A DNA stretch of 64,000 nucleotides from Chelativorans alearensis (GTDB lineage Bacteria; Pseudomonadota; Alphaproteobacteria; Rhizobiales; Rhizobiaceae). Each line of letters starts with the position of its first letter. Positions within the stretch are counted from its first letter, which is position 1. Positions 7,780 to 16,528 of the stretch are shown piece after piece. The position numbers and the translations under genes are program-made. The DNA lies in contig NZ_WQNI01000003.1 in NCBI RefSeq assembly GCF_010993735.1, positions 1 through 64,000 on the forward strand. Direction: 5' to 3'. The notes under the pieces are model-generated. The model was not told where the DNA came from and made no database searches. It saw nothing but the letters and a program-made list of their open reading frames with translations.

Positions 7780-8520
7780 ATGACGGGAAACCCAGCGGCA
7801 GCGGCCAGGCAGAAGCAACCCGCCTTCGATTTCTCGCGGCTGGACGAAGCACGGCTGAAGGCGATGCTCGCCGCCGGAGAAGACATTGCGGAGTGCTATC
7901 GCGTTCTGAAGAAAACCGGCCTCAACATCGTCGGCGAGATATTGAAGGGGCAGGGCCAGTTCTACGAGCTCAACCACTACCCCTCCGGCGACGTCTATGA
8001 CCGGGATACCCACTCCCAATATTATTATCACGCGCATCGCGAGGGCGAGCACGGCCATTTCCATACGTTCCTCCGCCAGGGGGGAATGCCCGCCGATGTC
8101 CAGCCGGTGCCGGAGGCGGCCGGTCGGGATTGGCCGAGCGGCAAGGACGCGCAGTCGCACATCGTCGCCGTGTCGATGGACCGCTACGGATATCCGCTCG
8201 GGCTCTTCACCACCAATCGCTGGGTGACGGGCGAGACCTGGTACAGCGCCGCCGACGTGTGCCGCATGCTCGGCCGGTTCGCCGTGGACCATGCCTATCC
8301 CTCGTGGCCGGCCAATCGCTGGCTGACGGCGATGCTGCGGCTGTTCGGGCCGCAGATCGAGGTGCTGCTCCATGAGCGCGATGCACGGCTGAAGGCCTGG
8401 GCGGCAGAACATCCGGATCGGGACCCGTTCGAGGACCGCGAGCTGGAGGTGCTCTCGGAGACACATATCGACGTCGATGCCCAGATGGAGGCCGTACAGG
8501 CGGAGCTGGCGCGCCGCTGA
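7780..8520 (+). CDS. Conserved hypothetical protein (possibly DUF6969)
   Basis: A 246-residue soluble protein with AAGGAG 8-9 bases upstream of its ATG. It is rich in His and Tyr around residues 75-97, with the stretch SQYYYHAHREGEHGHFHTF, which looks able to bind a metal. There is no signal peptide and no membrane segment. I recall similar alphaproteobacterial proteins labelled DUF6969 but cannot confirm it. It lies between the P460 gene and the ECF sigma gene on the same strand. Confidence 0.7.
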   Translation: MTGNPAAAARQKQPAFDFSRLDEARLKAMLAAGEDIAECYRVLKKTGLNIVGEILKGQGQFYELNHYPSGDVYDRDTHSQYYYHAHREGEHGHFHTFLRQGGMPADVQPVPEAAGRDWPSGKDAQSHIVAVSMDRYGYPLGLFTTNRWVTGETWYSAADVCRMLGRFAVDHAYPSWPANRWLTAMLRLFGPQIEVLLHERDARLKAWAAEHPDRDPFEDRELEVLSETHIDVDAQMEAVQAELARR

Positions 8521-8737
8521 GCCGCCGCCTTTCAGGACGCTTATGCACACGCTTCAGGTAACGATCCGGAGAAAGCCCCCCGGTCCCGCAGCCGGCTGCT
8601 CAAGATTAATTGACCCAGCCTTGATTTCCCGGATGAGGCATCGCGCCGCTAAGCTGTGCCGGTCGCCTCGGCCAGCGTCTCCCGCTGTTCGAGTGAGTGA
8701 CGTTTGGGCCGCAGCCTTACTGGAAGCCGGATTACAG

Positions 8738-9313
8738 GTGGATCGGATCCATAACAGCGATCGGCGTCTCGCCAGCTTGATGCGGTCGGCGCAGGACGGC
8801 GACGCGGCTGCCTTCGCGTCCTTGTTGCGCGAGGTCACCCCCCTTCTGCGCCGGAAGGTCTTGCGGAAGGGCTGGGCGCGGCACCCGCAGAACGCCGAAG
8901 ACATCGTCCAGGAGATCCTCCTGTCCGTCCATACCGCCCGCGCGACCTACGATCCCGAGCGCCCTTTCCTTCCCTGGCTGATGGCGATCGCCCGCAACAG
9001 GATGGCCGATGCGGCACGCCGCGATGCGCGTCAGGCGGCATATGAGGTCGCGGTGGAGCATCTGCCGGAAATCCGTTCGGAAGCGGACCAGCATGCCGTT
9101 CTCTGCCGCTGGGACGATCAAGAGCAGTTGCGGAAGGCTATCCATCAGCTGCCCCCCGCCCAGCGCCAGGCGATCGAACTGTTGAAGCTCCGCGAGATGT
9201 CGATGAAGGAGGCAAGGGCGGCGACGGGCATAAGCATCGCGGCGCTGAAGGTTTCCGTGCACCGGGCGATAAAGGCCTTGGGCGCCCTGCTGGACAAGGA
9301 GGCATGGCGATGA
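8738..9313 (+). CDS. sigF: ECF sigma factor, SigF/NrsF-associated type
   Basis: A 191-residue ECF sigma factor if the GTG at 8738 is used; the open frame continues upstream and other starts (ATG at MRSAQ, or earlier GTG) are possible. Region 2 reads DIVQEILLSVHTARATYDPE, and region 4 reads LPPAQRQAIELLKLREMSM followed by the recognition helix. It is overlapped by 4 bases with a DUF1109/NrsF anti-sigma gene, the arrangement of Caulobacter SigF-NrsF, which answers heavy-metal stress. Three GTAACC-N16-CGAA elements in the window are its likely targets. The gene symbol is by analogy. Confidence 0.85.
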   Translation: MDRIHNSDRRLASLMRSAQDGDAAAFASLLREVTPLLRRKVLRKGWARHPQNAEDIVQEILLSVHTARATYDPERPFLPWLMAIARNRMADAARRDARQAAYEVAVEHLPEIRSEADQHAVLCRWDDQEQLRKAIHQLPPAQRQAIELLKLREMSMKEARAATGISIAALKVSVHRAIKALGALLDKEAWR

Positions 9314-9969
9314 AGACGGACGACCTCATCCGGCATCTCTCCGCGAATGCCACGCCCGTTCGCCGGCTGCCGCCTGCATGGGCCCAGGCAGCGCAATGGC
9401 TGCTCGTCGCGCTTTTCTCGGTGGCGCTCGTCGTTCTTCTGGTCTCTCCGCGCCCCGACCTGGCGGTCAAGCTCGGCGAAATGCGCTTCCTGATCGAAGA
9501 AGGCGCCGCGTTCGCCACCGCGGTCACCGCCGCCATGGCCGCTTTCTGCCTGGCGACGCCCGGGCACAGCAGGAAGCTCGCGCTTCTTCCGGCGGTCCCG
9601 CTGGCGCTCTGGTTCACGAGCCTTGGCTTGGACTGTCTACGGGCCTGGCTCGCATTCGGATGGAAAGCCTTTCAGGTCGAGCTGGACTGGGTGTGCCTGC
9701 CGGCGATCGCCATGGTCGGCGCCGTGCCCGCGCTTGCCATCGTCGCGATGCTTCGCCGCGGGGCGCCGCTGGCGCCGCGCATGACCGTCATGCTCGGCGG
9801 GCTGGCCGCCGCCGCGATCGGGGATTTCGGGTTGCGGCTGTTTCATCCGCAGGATGCCGGCCTTACGGTCCTCATATGGCAGTTCGGCAGCGTTCTGCTT
9901 TTCTCCGCCCTTGCCGGCTGGAGCGGCCATTTCTTCCTGCGTTGGCGCCACGTCAGGCTCGCCGGCTAG
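9310..9969 (+). CDS. nrsF: NrsF family (DUF1109) membrane anti-sigma factor
   Basis: A 219-residue protein with about six membrane helices and a short N-terminal cytoplasmic segment (MKTDDLIRHLSANATPVRRL). The start at 9310 is chosen because AAGGAGG lies 7 bases upstream and the ATG overlaps the sigma stop as ATGA; the ATG at 9304 is too close to the ribosome site. Family members hold their ECF sigma at the membrane and release it on metal stress, with conserved cysteines in the sensing part. Cysteines are visible in GLDCLRAW and DWVCLPAI. Confidence 0.88.
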   Translation: MKTDDLIRHLSANATPVRRLPPAWAQAAQWLLVALFSVALVVLLVSPRPDLAVKLGEMRFLIEEGAAFATAVTAAMAAFCLATPGHSRKLALLPAVPLALWFTSLGLDCLRAWLAFGWKAFQVELDWVCLPAIAMVGAVPALAIVAMLRRGAPLAPRMTVMLGGLAAAAIGDFGLRLFHPQDAGLTVLIWQFGSVLLFSALAGWSGHFFLRWRHVRLAG

Positions 9970-9990
9970 CGCGTCGGTGAGACCTCGCCG

Positions 9991-10773
9991 TCACGCCGAC
10001 AGGGGAGGATAGGCGGCGGCGCCCAGGCCGGTGACGAGGATGGGTGTGCCGTCGACCACGCGGTTGTAAAGGTCGATGACGTCCTGGTTGAGCATACGGA
10101 CGCATCCCGACGACACCGACTTGCCGATCGTCCACCATTCGGGTGAACCATGGATACGGTAGAGCGTATCCCGGCCGTTCTGGAAGATGTAGAGGGCGCG
10201 CGCACCCAGCGGGTTGGTAAGGCCCGGATCCATGCCGCCGTTGGCGATGCTGTAGGGTTCGAGCTCCGGCTGGCGTGCCACCATCTCGTCCGGCGGGGTC
10301 CAGCGCGGCCAGGGGCGCTTATACTGGATCACGCCGCGTCCGTCCCATTCGAAGCCGGCGCGGCCAAGGCCGACGCCATAGCGCAGCGCCTTGCCGTTCT
10401 CCTGCGTAAGGTAGAGAAAATGGTTGTCCGTATCGACGACGACCGTTCCTGGCCGTTCGCCTGTCGGATCGTCGACAAGCCGGCGGTAGAAGACCGGATC
10501 GATGCGCTCGATGGGAATGGCGGGAAGCGGGAACAGCTCTTCCGGGCGGGCCGCATACATGGCTGAATAGTAGGCGAAGTCGCCTCCGGACATCAGGTTG
10601 CTTGCTGCGGGTGACGGCGGAACGGGGTCGCCCGCAACCCGCGGGGCCCTAAAGGTCGAGCAGCCGGTTATCCCGAGCAAGGCCGTTCCGCCGGCGCCAC
10701 GAAGAAAGGCGCGGCGGTCGAGCCTGTTCGACCGTCCGGTTGCGGTTGTTTCACTCACCCTGGATTTCGTCAT
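9991..10773 (-). CDS. L,D-transpeptidase (YkuD), Tat/lipoprotein type
   Basis: A 260-residue protein with a twin-arginine signal (LDRRAFLRGAGG) followed by a lipobox LLGITGC, so it is probably exported by Tat and lipidated. The YkuD domain covers about 105-250 with the catalytic motif HGSPEWWTIGKSVSSGCVRM. It cross-links peptidoglycan (3-3 links) or anchors proteins to it. It converges on the nrsF gene, 21 bases apart. A related enzyme without a lipobox is at 26444-27232. Confidence 0.92.
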   Translation of the reverse strand: MTKSRVSETTATGRSNRLDRRAFLRGAGGTALLGITGCSTFRAPRVAGDPVPPSPAASNLMSGGDFAYYSAMYAARPEELFPLPAIPIERIDPVFYRRLVDDPTGERPGTVVVDTDNHFLYLTQENGKALRYGVGLGRAGFEWDGRGVIQYKRPWPRWTPPDEMVARQPELEPYSIANGGMDPGLTNPLGARALYIFQNGRDTLYRIHGSPEWWTIGKSVSSGCVRMLNQDVIDLYNRVVDGTPILVTGLGAAAYPPLSA

Positions 10774-11147
10774 GCGCTTATCGCCCCAGAACTGGATTTT
10801 GACGCACGGCTATTGCTCTGCAAATAGGGCTACCATGTGCCGATTTGTTGCTTATTCAGCACACCCGACAGGAGATGCGAACGCTTGTCACCTAGTCTTG
10901 ATCGACCTGTGATCGGGCATGGTTCTGGGAGGATTTGCGGCTCGCATGGGCGGCCGGAAAATGAAAATGGCACCCAGCGTAGATGAAACTGAGACCTACG
11001 TTTTTCCGGTATGCTGTGATATTCCAGCCGACTTGCTTCGCCAGCACGTTGCCGCGCGCCTTGGCTGGATTGCCCCCCGATTTGGAGGCGACTACCCCAA
11101 AGGCGACGGATCGAATTGCCGACACGCCATCCGAACTGGTACCTGAC
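10774..11147. other. Intergenic region with no assigned gene
   Basis: About 370 bases between the divergent L,D-transpeptidase and the hypothetical gene at 11148. An in-frame extension of the latter could start at 10983 but shows no recognisable protein character. I see no clear RNA gene or operator here. Confidence 0.5.
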
Positions 11148-11819
11148 GTGAGCACGACACGCCGTAAAAACACCACCGGTCTGCGCCGATTCCTGGATCT
11201 TGAGCAGCAGCGCGATTGGATGGAGGGCAAGACGGTCCTGCGCGACGTCGAGGAGCGCTCGCAGTCCCTGGAACTGCGTCTCAAATACGTCGCGCGGTTT
11301 GAGAAACTGCTGCGCCGGCCGCAAGCGCAAGAGGTCCTGGAAATTCTCGGGTGCTACGGCCGCGACTGCATCCCGATCCCGCGCCGGACCGAGCGGCATT
11401 ACTGGTCGGTTTCCTGTCTGCCGTCGACCCCGGGCAAGGCGCTCGTTCGCGTCAATGCGAGCTGGATGGAGCTTTTCTCGCTCTATGCGGACGGCGAGGG
11501 CATCCGCGCGCTATTCCTGGTGCATCTTTCCGATTTTACCACCGACCATTCCCTCGATCAGGGCCAGGTGGACGAAGCCTTCCTCGAGCGCTGTGTCATA
11601 ACGCCGGAAGACATCAGCTATTTCTTCCCCCGAGGCGAGGACATTTTCGGCATCAAGGTCCGCGGCTTCTCCTCGATCGGCAAATTCCTCGCGGCGCGCC
11701 GTGCGTTGCGGGCCATCCGGGCGTTCAACCTGACGCACATGAACCGGGGCCGGAACGCCTATCAGGCGAGCCACTGCTACAGCTTGGCGGATCACATGCT
11801 GAGTGGTTCTGCACGCTGA
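11148..11819 (+). CDS. Hypothetical protein
   Basis: A soluble protein of 223 residues if the GTG at 11148 is used (VSTTRRKNTTGLRRFLD), or 278 if the upstream start at 10983 is real. The N-terminal part is charged and helical (QQRDWMEGKTVLRDVEERSQSL), the middle has several cysteines, and the C-terminus is Arg/Ala-rich. I do not recognise a family. It stands alone, followed by tRNA-Arg on the opposite strand. Confidence 0.6.
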   Translation: MSTTRRKNTTGLRRFLDLEQQRDWMEGKTVLRDVEERSQSLELRLKYVARFEKLLRRPQAQEVLEILGCYGRDCIPIPRRTERHYWSVSCLPSTPGKALVRVNASWMELFSLYADGEGIRALFLVHLSDFTTDHSLDQGQVDEAFLERCVITPEDISYFFPRGEDIFGIKVRGFSSIGKFLAARRALRAIRAFNLTHMNRGRNAYQASHCYSLADHMLSGSAR

Positions 11820-11850
11820 GCGAGGACGGTTTGAATCTTCGACTGTGAAA

Positions 11851-11927
11851 TGGCGCGCCCGAAGAGATTCGAACTCCTGACCCCCAGATTCGTAGTCTGG
11901 TGCTCTATCCAGCTGAGCTACGGGCGC
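11851..11927 (-). tRNA. tRNA-Arg (anticodon ACG)
   Basis: Read on the minus strand, a full cloverleaf of 77 bases: acceptor GCGCCCG pairs with CGGGCGC, the anticodon stem CCAGA/TCTGG encloses the loop CTACGAA, and the T arm contains GTTCGAATC. The CCA end is encoded at 11853-11851. The ACG anticodon reads CGN arginine codons after deamination. Confidence 0.95.
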
Positions 11928-12056
11928 GCTGGCTGCCAGGGTGGCAGCGAGGTCGCGGGCGGATTGCCCGGCGACCGGACGCCGCTTACCTAACGATTGA
12001 AAACGCCAAAAGCAAGCGCCGAAGTGACAATTCTTTGACGCACCGACGTGATGCCG

Positions 12057-12102
12057 CTACAGCGCCGTGCGTCCTTTAGGGCGCTACAGAAGGACGCTGT
12101 AG
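12057..12102. repeat. Palindromic intergenic element, first hairpin
   Basis: The outer arms CTACAGCG and CGCTGTAG enclose a second pair, GTCCTT and AAGGAC. I recognise this style of element as common between genes in Rhizobiales. It lies 64 bases beyond the histidine kinase stop. Confidence 0.55.
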
Positions 12103-12117
12103 GCTATTGAATCTTCG

Positions 12118-12165
12118 CGCCGTGCTTTTTCGAAAATCGATGCCGGTTTTCGAAAAGCACGGTGC
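12118..12165. repeat. Palindromic intergenic element, second hairpin
   Basis: The arms GTGCTTTTTCGAAAA and TTTTCGAAAAGCAC form a long AT-rich stem directly beyond the histidine kinase stop. It may act as a terminator or mRNA-end stabiliser for that gene. Confidence 0.55.
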
Positions 12166-12166
12166 G

Positions 12167-13678
12167 TTAATTCGCCGTCTGGCGTTTCGGACTGGGCTCA
12201 GCGCTCGACCGTCCGTAGCTGCCCCCGTTAGGGAGGGTTATGCAGAAGACCGTATGGCCGCTGCCGCTTTCCACAAGCGTGATCTCGCCGCCATGGGCGT
12301 GCACGAGCTCCTGGGCGATCGCCAGACCGAGGCCGGTCCCGCCGCTCTTGGCGGCGCCGCGGAAAGCGGCGAAAAGGTTCTCGCGCGCCCGCGGCGGCAG
12401 GCCGGGTCCCGTGTCGGTCACGAAGATGCGCACCAGCCGTTCCTCGCGCGCGCTCGAAAGGGTCAGTCGGCGCACCAGCGCCGCCTCGCTTTCCCCGGAC
12501 ATGGCCTGGACGGCGTTGCGGCACAGATTGGCGAGCACGCGGAAAAGCTGCTCGGCGTCCGCGTGCACTTCCAGGGTGGGGTCCACCTCGTTGACGAATT
12601 CGATGCCGCTCGCAGGATCGATGGCGAGCGTGGCGTGCACATCGTCCACAAGCTGGCAGAGGCGCAGCCGCCGGCGCGTCGGCGGCGCCTCCTGCGTCCG
12701 GCCATAGGCGAGCACACCCTCGGAATAGGCGACCGCCCGATCCAGCGTGCGCACCAGCCGCGGCGTCAGCGATTGCACCGCCGGGTCGGAAACCTGCGCC
12801 AGCCGGTCGGACATGAGCTGCGCGGACGCCAGCATGTTGCGCATGTCGTGGTTGATCTTGGAGACGGCAAGGCCGAGATCGGCGAGCCGCTTGCGCTCGC
12901 CCAGGGTGCGATGGAGCGTCTGCTGCATGCCGGCGAGCTCGCGCTCGGCAATGCCGATCTCGTCGCCCCTGTCCTCCGGCTTGATGATGCGCTCCGCATC
13001 GTCCGGCGCCACGCCGAATGCCAGCATGGAGTGCGTCATGGCGCGGATCGGCCCGATCATGATGCGGTTGATGGCGTAAAAGACCAGCATCGCGGTGATC
13101 AGCGAGATGATGAGCGAAAGCACGGCCACGTTGCGCGCGTAGACCAGCATGGCCGAGCGCAGCGCGCTGTCGGGGATGACGATCTCGTATTGGCTCCGGC
13201 TTTCGCCGACGCGGCCGTAGATGCGCAATATCCTGTCGCCGCCGAAGAACATCGTGTCGAAGGCGCGCACGATCGCCTGCAACGGGCCGACCCCGTCGAG
13301 ATCGACATGCATGTCGACTTCCGGCGGCATCTCGGAGACGACCAGCAGGCGCGCGCTGCCCTCGTCGCGCACGGCGATCGCCTTCGCGCCCATCGCCATG
13401 AGCACGTCGTTGCTGGCCTGCCGGCTGAGGCTGTCGGGATCGCCCTCCATCAGCACCACGCCGACGGCGGCCACGGTCTGCAGCCGCTGGTTCATCCATT
13501 GCAGGCCGAAATTGGCCACGGAGGGGATGAAGATCAGCACCTCCGCGGCCATCACGAAGAGGATGGTGAGCAAGAGCAGCTTGGTCGACAGGCCACGCGT
13601 CAGCGGAACCGCGCCCGTGTCGCCCCCTTCCTTGCCGTTTTCCTGCCGCTCGTCCACCATCGCCGTTCTCTGCCGCAT
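12167..13678 (-). CDS. Sensor histidine kinase
   Basis: A 503-residue membrane kinase. Two membrane helices (about 30-55 and 185-210) bracket a periplasmic sensor of about 130 residues; a HAMP-like linker with IGPIRAMTHSM follows, then the H box KINHDMRNMLASAQ, N box NLCRNAVQAM, and G boxes DTGPGLPP and GGTGLGLAIAQE. An ATG at 13660 is an alternative start. It follows the flavoprotein gene by 40 bases on the same strand. No response regulator adjoins it, and the orphan regulator at 5381 is the nearest in the window, though pairing is not shown. Confidence 0.9.
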   Translation of the reverse strand: MRQRTAMVDERQENGKEGGDTGAVPLTRGLSTKLLLLTILFVMAAEVLIFIPSVANFGLQWMNQRLQTVAAVGVVLMEGDPDSLSRQASNDVLMAMGAKAIAVRDEGSARLLVVSEMPPEVDMHVDLDGVGPLQAIVRAFDTMFFGGDRILRIYGRVGESRSQYEIVIPDSALRSAMLVYARNVAVLSLIISLITAMLVFYAINRIMIGPIRAMTHSMLAFGVAPDDAERIIKPEDRGDEIGIAERELAGMQQTLHRTLGERKRLADLGLAVSKINHDMRNMLASAQLMSDRLAQVSDPAVQSLTPRLVRTLDRAVAYSEGVLAYGRTQEAPPTRRRLRLCQLVDDVHATLAIDPASGIEFVNEVDPTLEVHADAEQLFRVLANLCRNAVQAMSGESEAALVRRLTLSSAREERLVRIFVTDTGPGLPPRARENLFAAFRGAAKSGGTGLGLAIAQELVHAHGGEITLVESGSGHTVFCITLPNGGSYGRSSAEPSPKRQTAN

Positions 13679-13717
13679 CTGTGGCCGGCACCGCCTGCTG
13701 GCCGTGCGCCGGATGAT

Positions 13718-15145
13718 CTAACCGAATAAACGCAGAAAGCGGATCAGTCCACGCACCACGGGCTTTCGCGCGGCCTCGGCGAAGTAGGAGATCGCCGCGC
13801 GCTTGCCGATCTCGCCCATGGTGGGGTAGGGCGCCACATAGCCGGCGATATCGCGCACACTCATGCGGTTGGCGAGCGCCAGCGACCAGAAATTCATCAT
13901 CTCGCCGGCGCCCTCGCCGACGATGGAGACGCCGAGGATGCGCCCGCGCCGGCCAGCAACGAGCTTTATGAAACCCTCGGTGCTGCGCTCGGTCTGCGCG
14001 CGGTCGTTCTCCGCATAGGGCCAGCGCAGCACCGTGACGCGGCCGCCGCGCTTGCGCGCCTCCGCCTCCGTCAGCCCGATATGGGCGAGCTCCGGGTCCG
14101 TGTAGGTCACCCACGGGATGAGGGCCCGGTTCTCCTTCGCCGGCAGGCGGAAGAGCGTGGCGCGAACGACGAGGCCGGCGTGATAATTGGCGACATGGGT
14201 GAACTGCAATCCGCCTGCCACGTCGCCGATGGCGTAGACGCGCCGGTTGGTGGTGCGCAGCTTGCTCGATACCCTTATGCCCTTGGCGGTGTAAGCGATG
14301 CCCGCCTTCTCCAGCGCCAGCGCCTCCACATTGGGCTGCCGCCCCGCGGCGACGAGAAGGTGCGAGCCGTCGAGCACCCGGGCATTGCCCTCGCCTTCCA
14401 GATGCACGCGCACGCCGCTGCGGCCATGCTTTTCCACCCGCGCCACCTTGGTGTGCTCGAGGATCTCCACCCCCTCGGCGCGGATGCGCTTCAGCACCAC
14501 GGCAGCCAGCTCCGGATCGTCCTTGCCCAGCGCGGCCATCGCTTCGACAACGGTGACGCGGGCGCCAAGGCGGCGATGCGCCTGCGCAAGCTCCAGGCCG
14601 ACCGGCCCGCCGCCGATGACGATCAGGTGCGCGGGAAGGCGCTTGCGCGCGAAAATGGTCTCATTGGTGAGATAAGGCACCGCGTCCAGCCCCGGGATCG
14701 GCGGGGCAACGGGAGAGGAGCCGGTGGCGATGACGAAACGCCGGGCACGGATCGTATGATCGCCCGCCGTCACGGTGCGCGCGTCGGTGAAGCGCGCTTC
14801 CTCCTTAATGACGTTCACGCCGAGAGCGGTGAAGCGCTCGACCGAATCGTTGGGCGCGATGGCCGCGATCACTCGCTCCACGTGCCGCATCGTCTTGGCG
14901 AAATCGACTTGCGGTTCCGCCTCGGCCACGCCGAAGGCCGGGCCTTGGGAAAGCCGGTGCGCCTGCTTGCCCGCCGCGATCAGGGATTTGGAGGGCACGC
15001 AACCGTAGTTCAGGCAGTCGCCGCCCATCTTGCCCTTTTCGATCAGCACCACGGGCACGCCGAAGGAAGCGGCCGCGGCGGCGACCGTCAGCCCGCCCGA
15101 GCCGCCGCCGATGACGCAGATATCCGGTTCCAGCAGTGTCGCCAT
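13718..15145 (-). CDS. MerA/Lpd-like NAD(P) disulfide oxidoreductase
   Basis: A 475-residue flavoprotein with the FAD fold ICVIGGGSGGLTVAAAAA, the redox disulfide GGDCLNYGCVPSKS, the second fold VIGGGPVGLELAQ and a C-terminal dimer domain. It lacks an HMA domain and the C-terminal Cys pair of true mercuric reductase, ending instead in an Arg/Leu-rich tail. It is 39 bases after a TVP38/TMEM64 gene, a pairing I recall from many proteobacteria. The substrate is unknown. Confidence 0.88.
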   Translation of the reverse strand: MATLLEPDICVIGGGSGGLTVAAAAASFGVPVVLIEKGKMGGDCLNYGCVPSKSLIAAGKQAHRLSQGPAFGVAEAEPQVDFAKTMRHVERVIAAIAPNDSVERFTALGVNVIKEEARFTDARTVTAGDHTIRARRFVIATGSSPVAPPIPGLDAVPYLTNETIFARKRLPAHLIVIGGGPVGLELAQAHRRLGARVTVVEAMAALGKDDPELAAVVLKRIRAEGVEILEHTKVARVEKHGRSGVRVHLEGEGNARVLDGSHLLVAAGRQPNVEALALEKAGIAYTAKGIRVSSKLRTTNRRVYAIGDVAGGLQFTHVANYHAGLVVRATLFRLPAKENRALIPWVTYTDPELAHIGLTEAEARKRGGRVTVLRWPYAENDRAQTERSTEGFIKLVAGRRGRILGVSIVGEGAGEMMNFWSLALANRMSVRDIAGYVAPYPTMGEIGKRAAISYFAEAARKPVVRGLIRFLRLFG

Positions 15146-15184
15146 GAGCGTATGCCTCGGTAACGGGCGTTGGCGGTCTGACGG

Positions 15185-15934
15185 TCAGGAAAGCCGCTTT
15201 CCGCGCACCTTTCTTATGATGAGAGGGATGGCCGCGACAACGGCAAGCGCGGCAAAGGCGATTGTCAGTTCCGGTGTCACGAGATCGGCAAGGGTGAGGT
15301 CGTTCCCCGAGCGGGCCGCCGATATCAGCACGCTCTCCAGCCCGTGCCCGAGATAGGCATAGGCGAAAGTGGCCGGCACGATGCCGAGCGCCGTGGCCGC
15401 CACGTAGGTCTTCAGGCGCACGTTGAAGAAGGCGGGGGCGATGTTGATTATCCAGAAGGGAAAGACCGGCGCCAGACGCAGCACCAGCAGATAGCCGAAA
15501 GCGCCTTCCTCGAAACCTTGTGCCAGCCGTGCGGCGCGCCCGCTCATCCGCCGTTTCAGGACATCGCCAAGCGCCGTGCGTGCAGCCAGGAACAGCAGCG
15601 TCGCGCCGGCGGTGGCGGCGACAACCACCAGCATGCCGCCCAGGAGCCAGCCGAACAGGAAGCCGGCAGTGACCGTGAGCAGCGAGGCGGCGGGAAAGGA
15701 CGCCGCCACCGCAGCGGCGTAGACGAGGGCGAAAGCCGCTGGCGCCAAAAGGGGATGCGCGGCCACATAAGCTTTCAGCATCTCGCGGCTGTCGGCCAGC
15801 GCGGCCAGCGTCAGATACCGATGCCAGCCCATTGCGTAGCCGGCAACGAGCGCCAGGACGACGAGCGCCAGCGGCGCAAAGCGCCACAGGATGCGGCGCT
15901 TCTGCGTGTCCGGTCTCTCGCTCACCATGGTCAT
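15185..15934 (-). CDS. TVP38/TMEM64 (DedA-like) membrane protein
   Basis: A 249-residue protein with about six hydrophobic helices and the SNARE-associated motif region, including FPAASLLTVTAGFLFG and APVFPFWIINIAPAFFNV. The family is linked to membrane lipid scrambling or transport, with no fixed substrate. It probably forms an operon with the flavoprotein and histidine kinase downstream. Confidence 0.9.
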   Translation of the reverse strand: MTMVSERPDTQKRRILWRFAPLALVVLALVAGYAMGWHRYLTLAALADSREMLKAYVAAHPLLAPAAFALVYAAAVAASFPAASLLTVTAGFLFGWLLGGMLVVVAATAGATLLFLAARTALGDVLKRRMSGRAARLAQGFEEGAFGYLLVLRLAPVFPFWIINIAPAFFNVRLKTYVAATALGIVPATFAYAYLGHGLESVLISAARSGNDLTLADLVTPELTIAFAALAVVAAIPLIIRKVRGKRLS

Positions 15935-16093
15935 TCTCGTGCCTTTGCCGAAAGGGCTTGGGCGCTCTACATGACCCTTTCGCTACCCCCGCGCAATCCG
16001 CCGCGTCCCATCTCACCGCGTTTTGAGCCTGTTGGCTACCGGCATCACTCTCCCGTGATGACGGCGTGCGGGCGGATTTTTATGCTTGCGGCA

Positions 16094-16130
16094 TGAAAAA
16101 AGGCCCGCCTTTCGGCGGGCCCATTTTTTC
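16094..16130. terminator. Bidirectional Rho-independent terminator
   Basis: The stem GGCCCGCC / GGCGGGCC with a TTTC loop is flanked by an A-run on the left and a T-run (TTTTTT) on the right, so it works in either direction. It ends the doxX transcript on the minus strand. Confidence 0.85.
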
Positions 16131-16144
16131 AGCGAGGCAGGAAA

Positions 16145-16528
16145 TCAGTTGCGCCGCCCATCCAGCGACAGCGCGCCGGCACCCTGGGCCACCAGCACCA
16201 GGAAGCCGCCGGCAATCGCCAGGTTCTTGAGAAACTGGGTAAGCTGCATCTGATCGCCGAAATCCAGGTGCGCGATCAACGCCGATGCCACCGTGAAAGC
16301 CGCCAGCACAATCGCGGCGATCCGCGTCTTGAAGCCGATGAGCACCGCAAGGCCGCCCAGAAGCTCCACCAGCGCCACCGCCCATGCGGTGAGCACGGGC
16401 ACGGGAAGGCCGAGGCTGCCGAAATATCCGGCGGTGCCGCCGATATTGGTGAGCTTGCCGAAGCCGGCGAAGATGAAGATCACGGCGATAAGAATACGCC
16501 CCAGAAGAAGGAGTGCGCTGTTTGACAT
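16145..16528 (-). CDS. DoxX family membrane protein
   Basis: A 127-residue protein starting MSNSALLLLGRILIAVIFIF, with four hydrophobic helices and the family motif FAGFGKLTNIGGTAGYFGSLG. DoxX-type proteins act in quinone-linked redox or thiosulfate and stress pathways; no substrate can be read here. The longer open frame upstream lacks protein character. It stands alone before a strong terminator. Confidence 0.88.
   Translation of the reverse strand: MSNSALLLLGRILIAVIFIFAGFGKLTNIGGTAGYFGSLGLPVPVLTAWAVALVELLGGLAVLIGFKTRIAAIVLAAFTVASALIAHLDFGDQMQLTQFLKNLAIAGGFLVLVAQGAGALSLDGRRN

Noticed and set aside
8557..8582. GTAACG with a 16-base spacer upstream of the sigF gene as an autoregulated promoter
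   Set aside because: The -10 position reads CCGG instead of CGAA and the -35 has one mismatch; too weak to claim.
11851..11927. tRNA-Arg as attachment site of an integrated element
   Set aside because: No integrase gene and no direct repeat of the tRNA end were seen nearby.
12107..13729. A 540-residue reading frame opposite the histidine kinase
   Set aside because: His/Arg/Gly-rich antisense shadow; it also runs through the palindromic repeats.
13718..15145. A second true mercuric reductase
   Set aside because: It lacks the C-terminal vicinal cysteines and an HMA domain, and is not in a mer operon.
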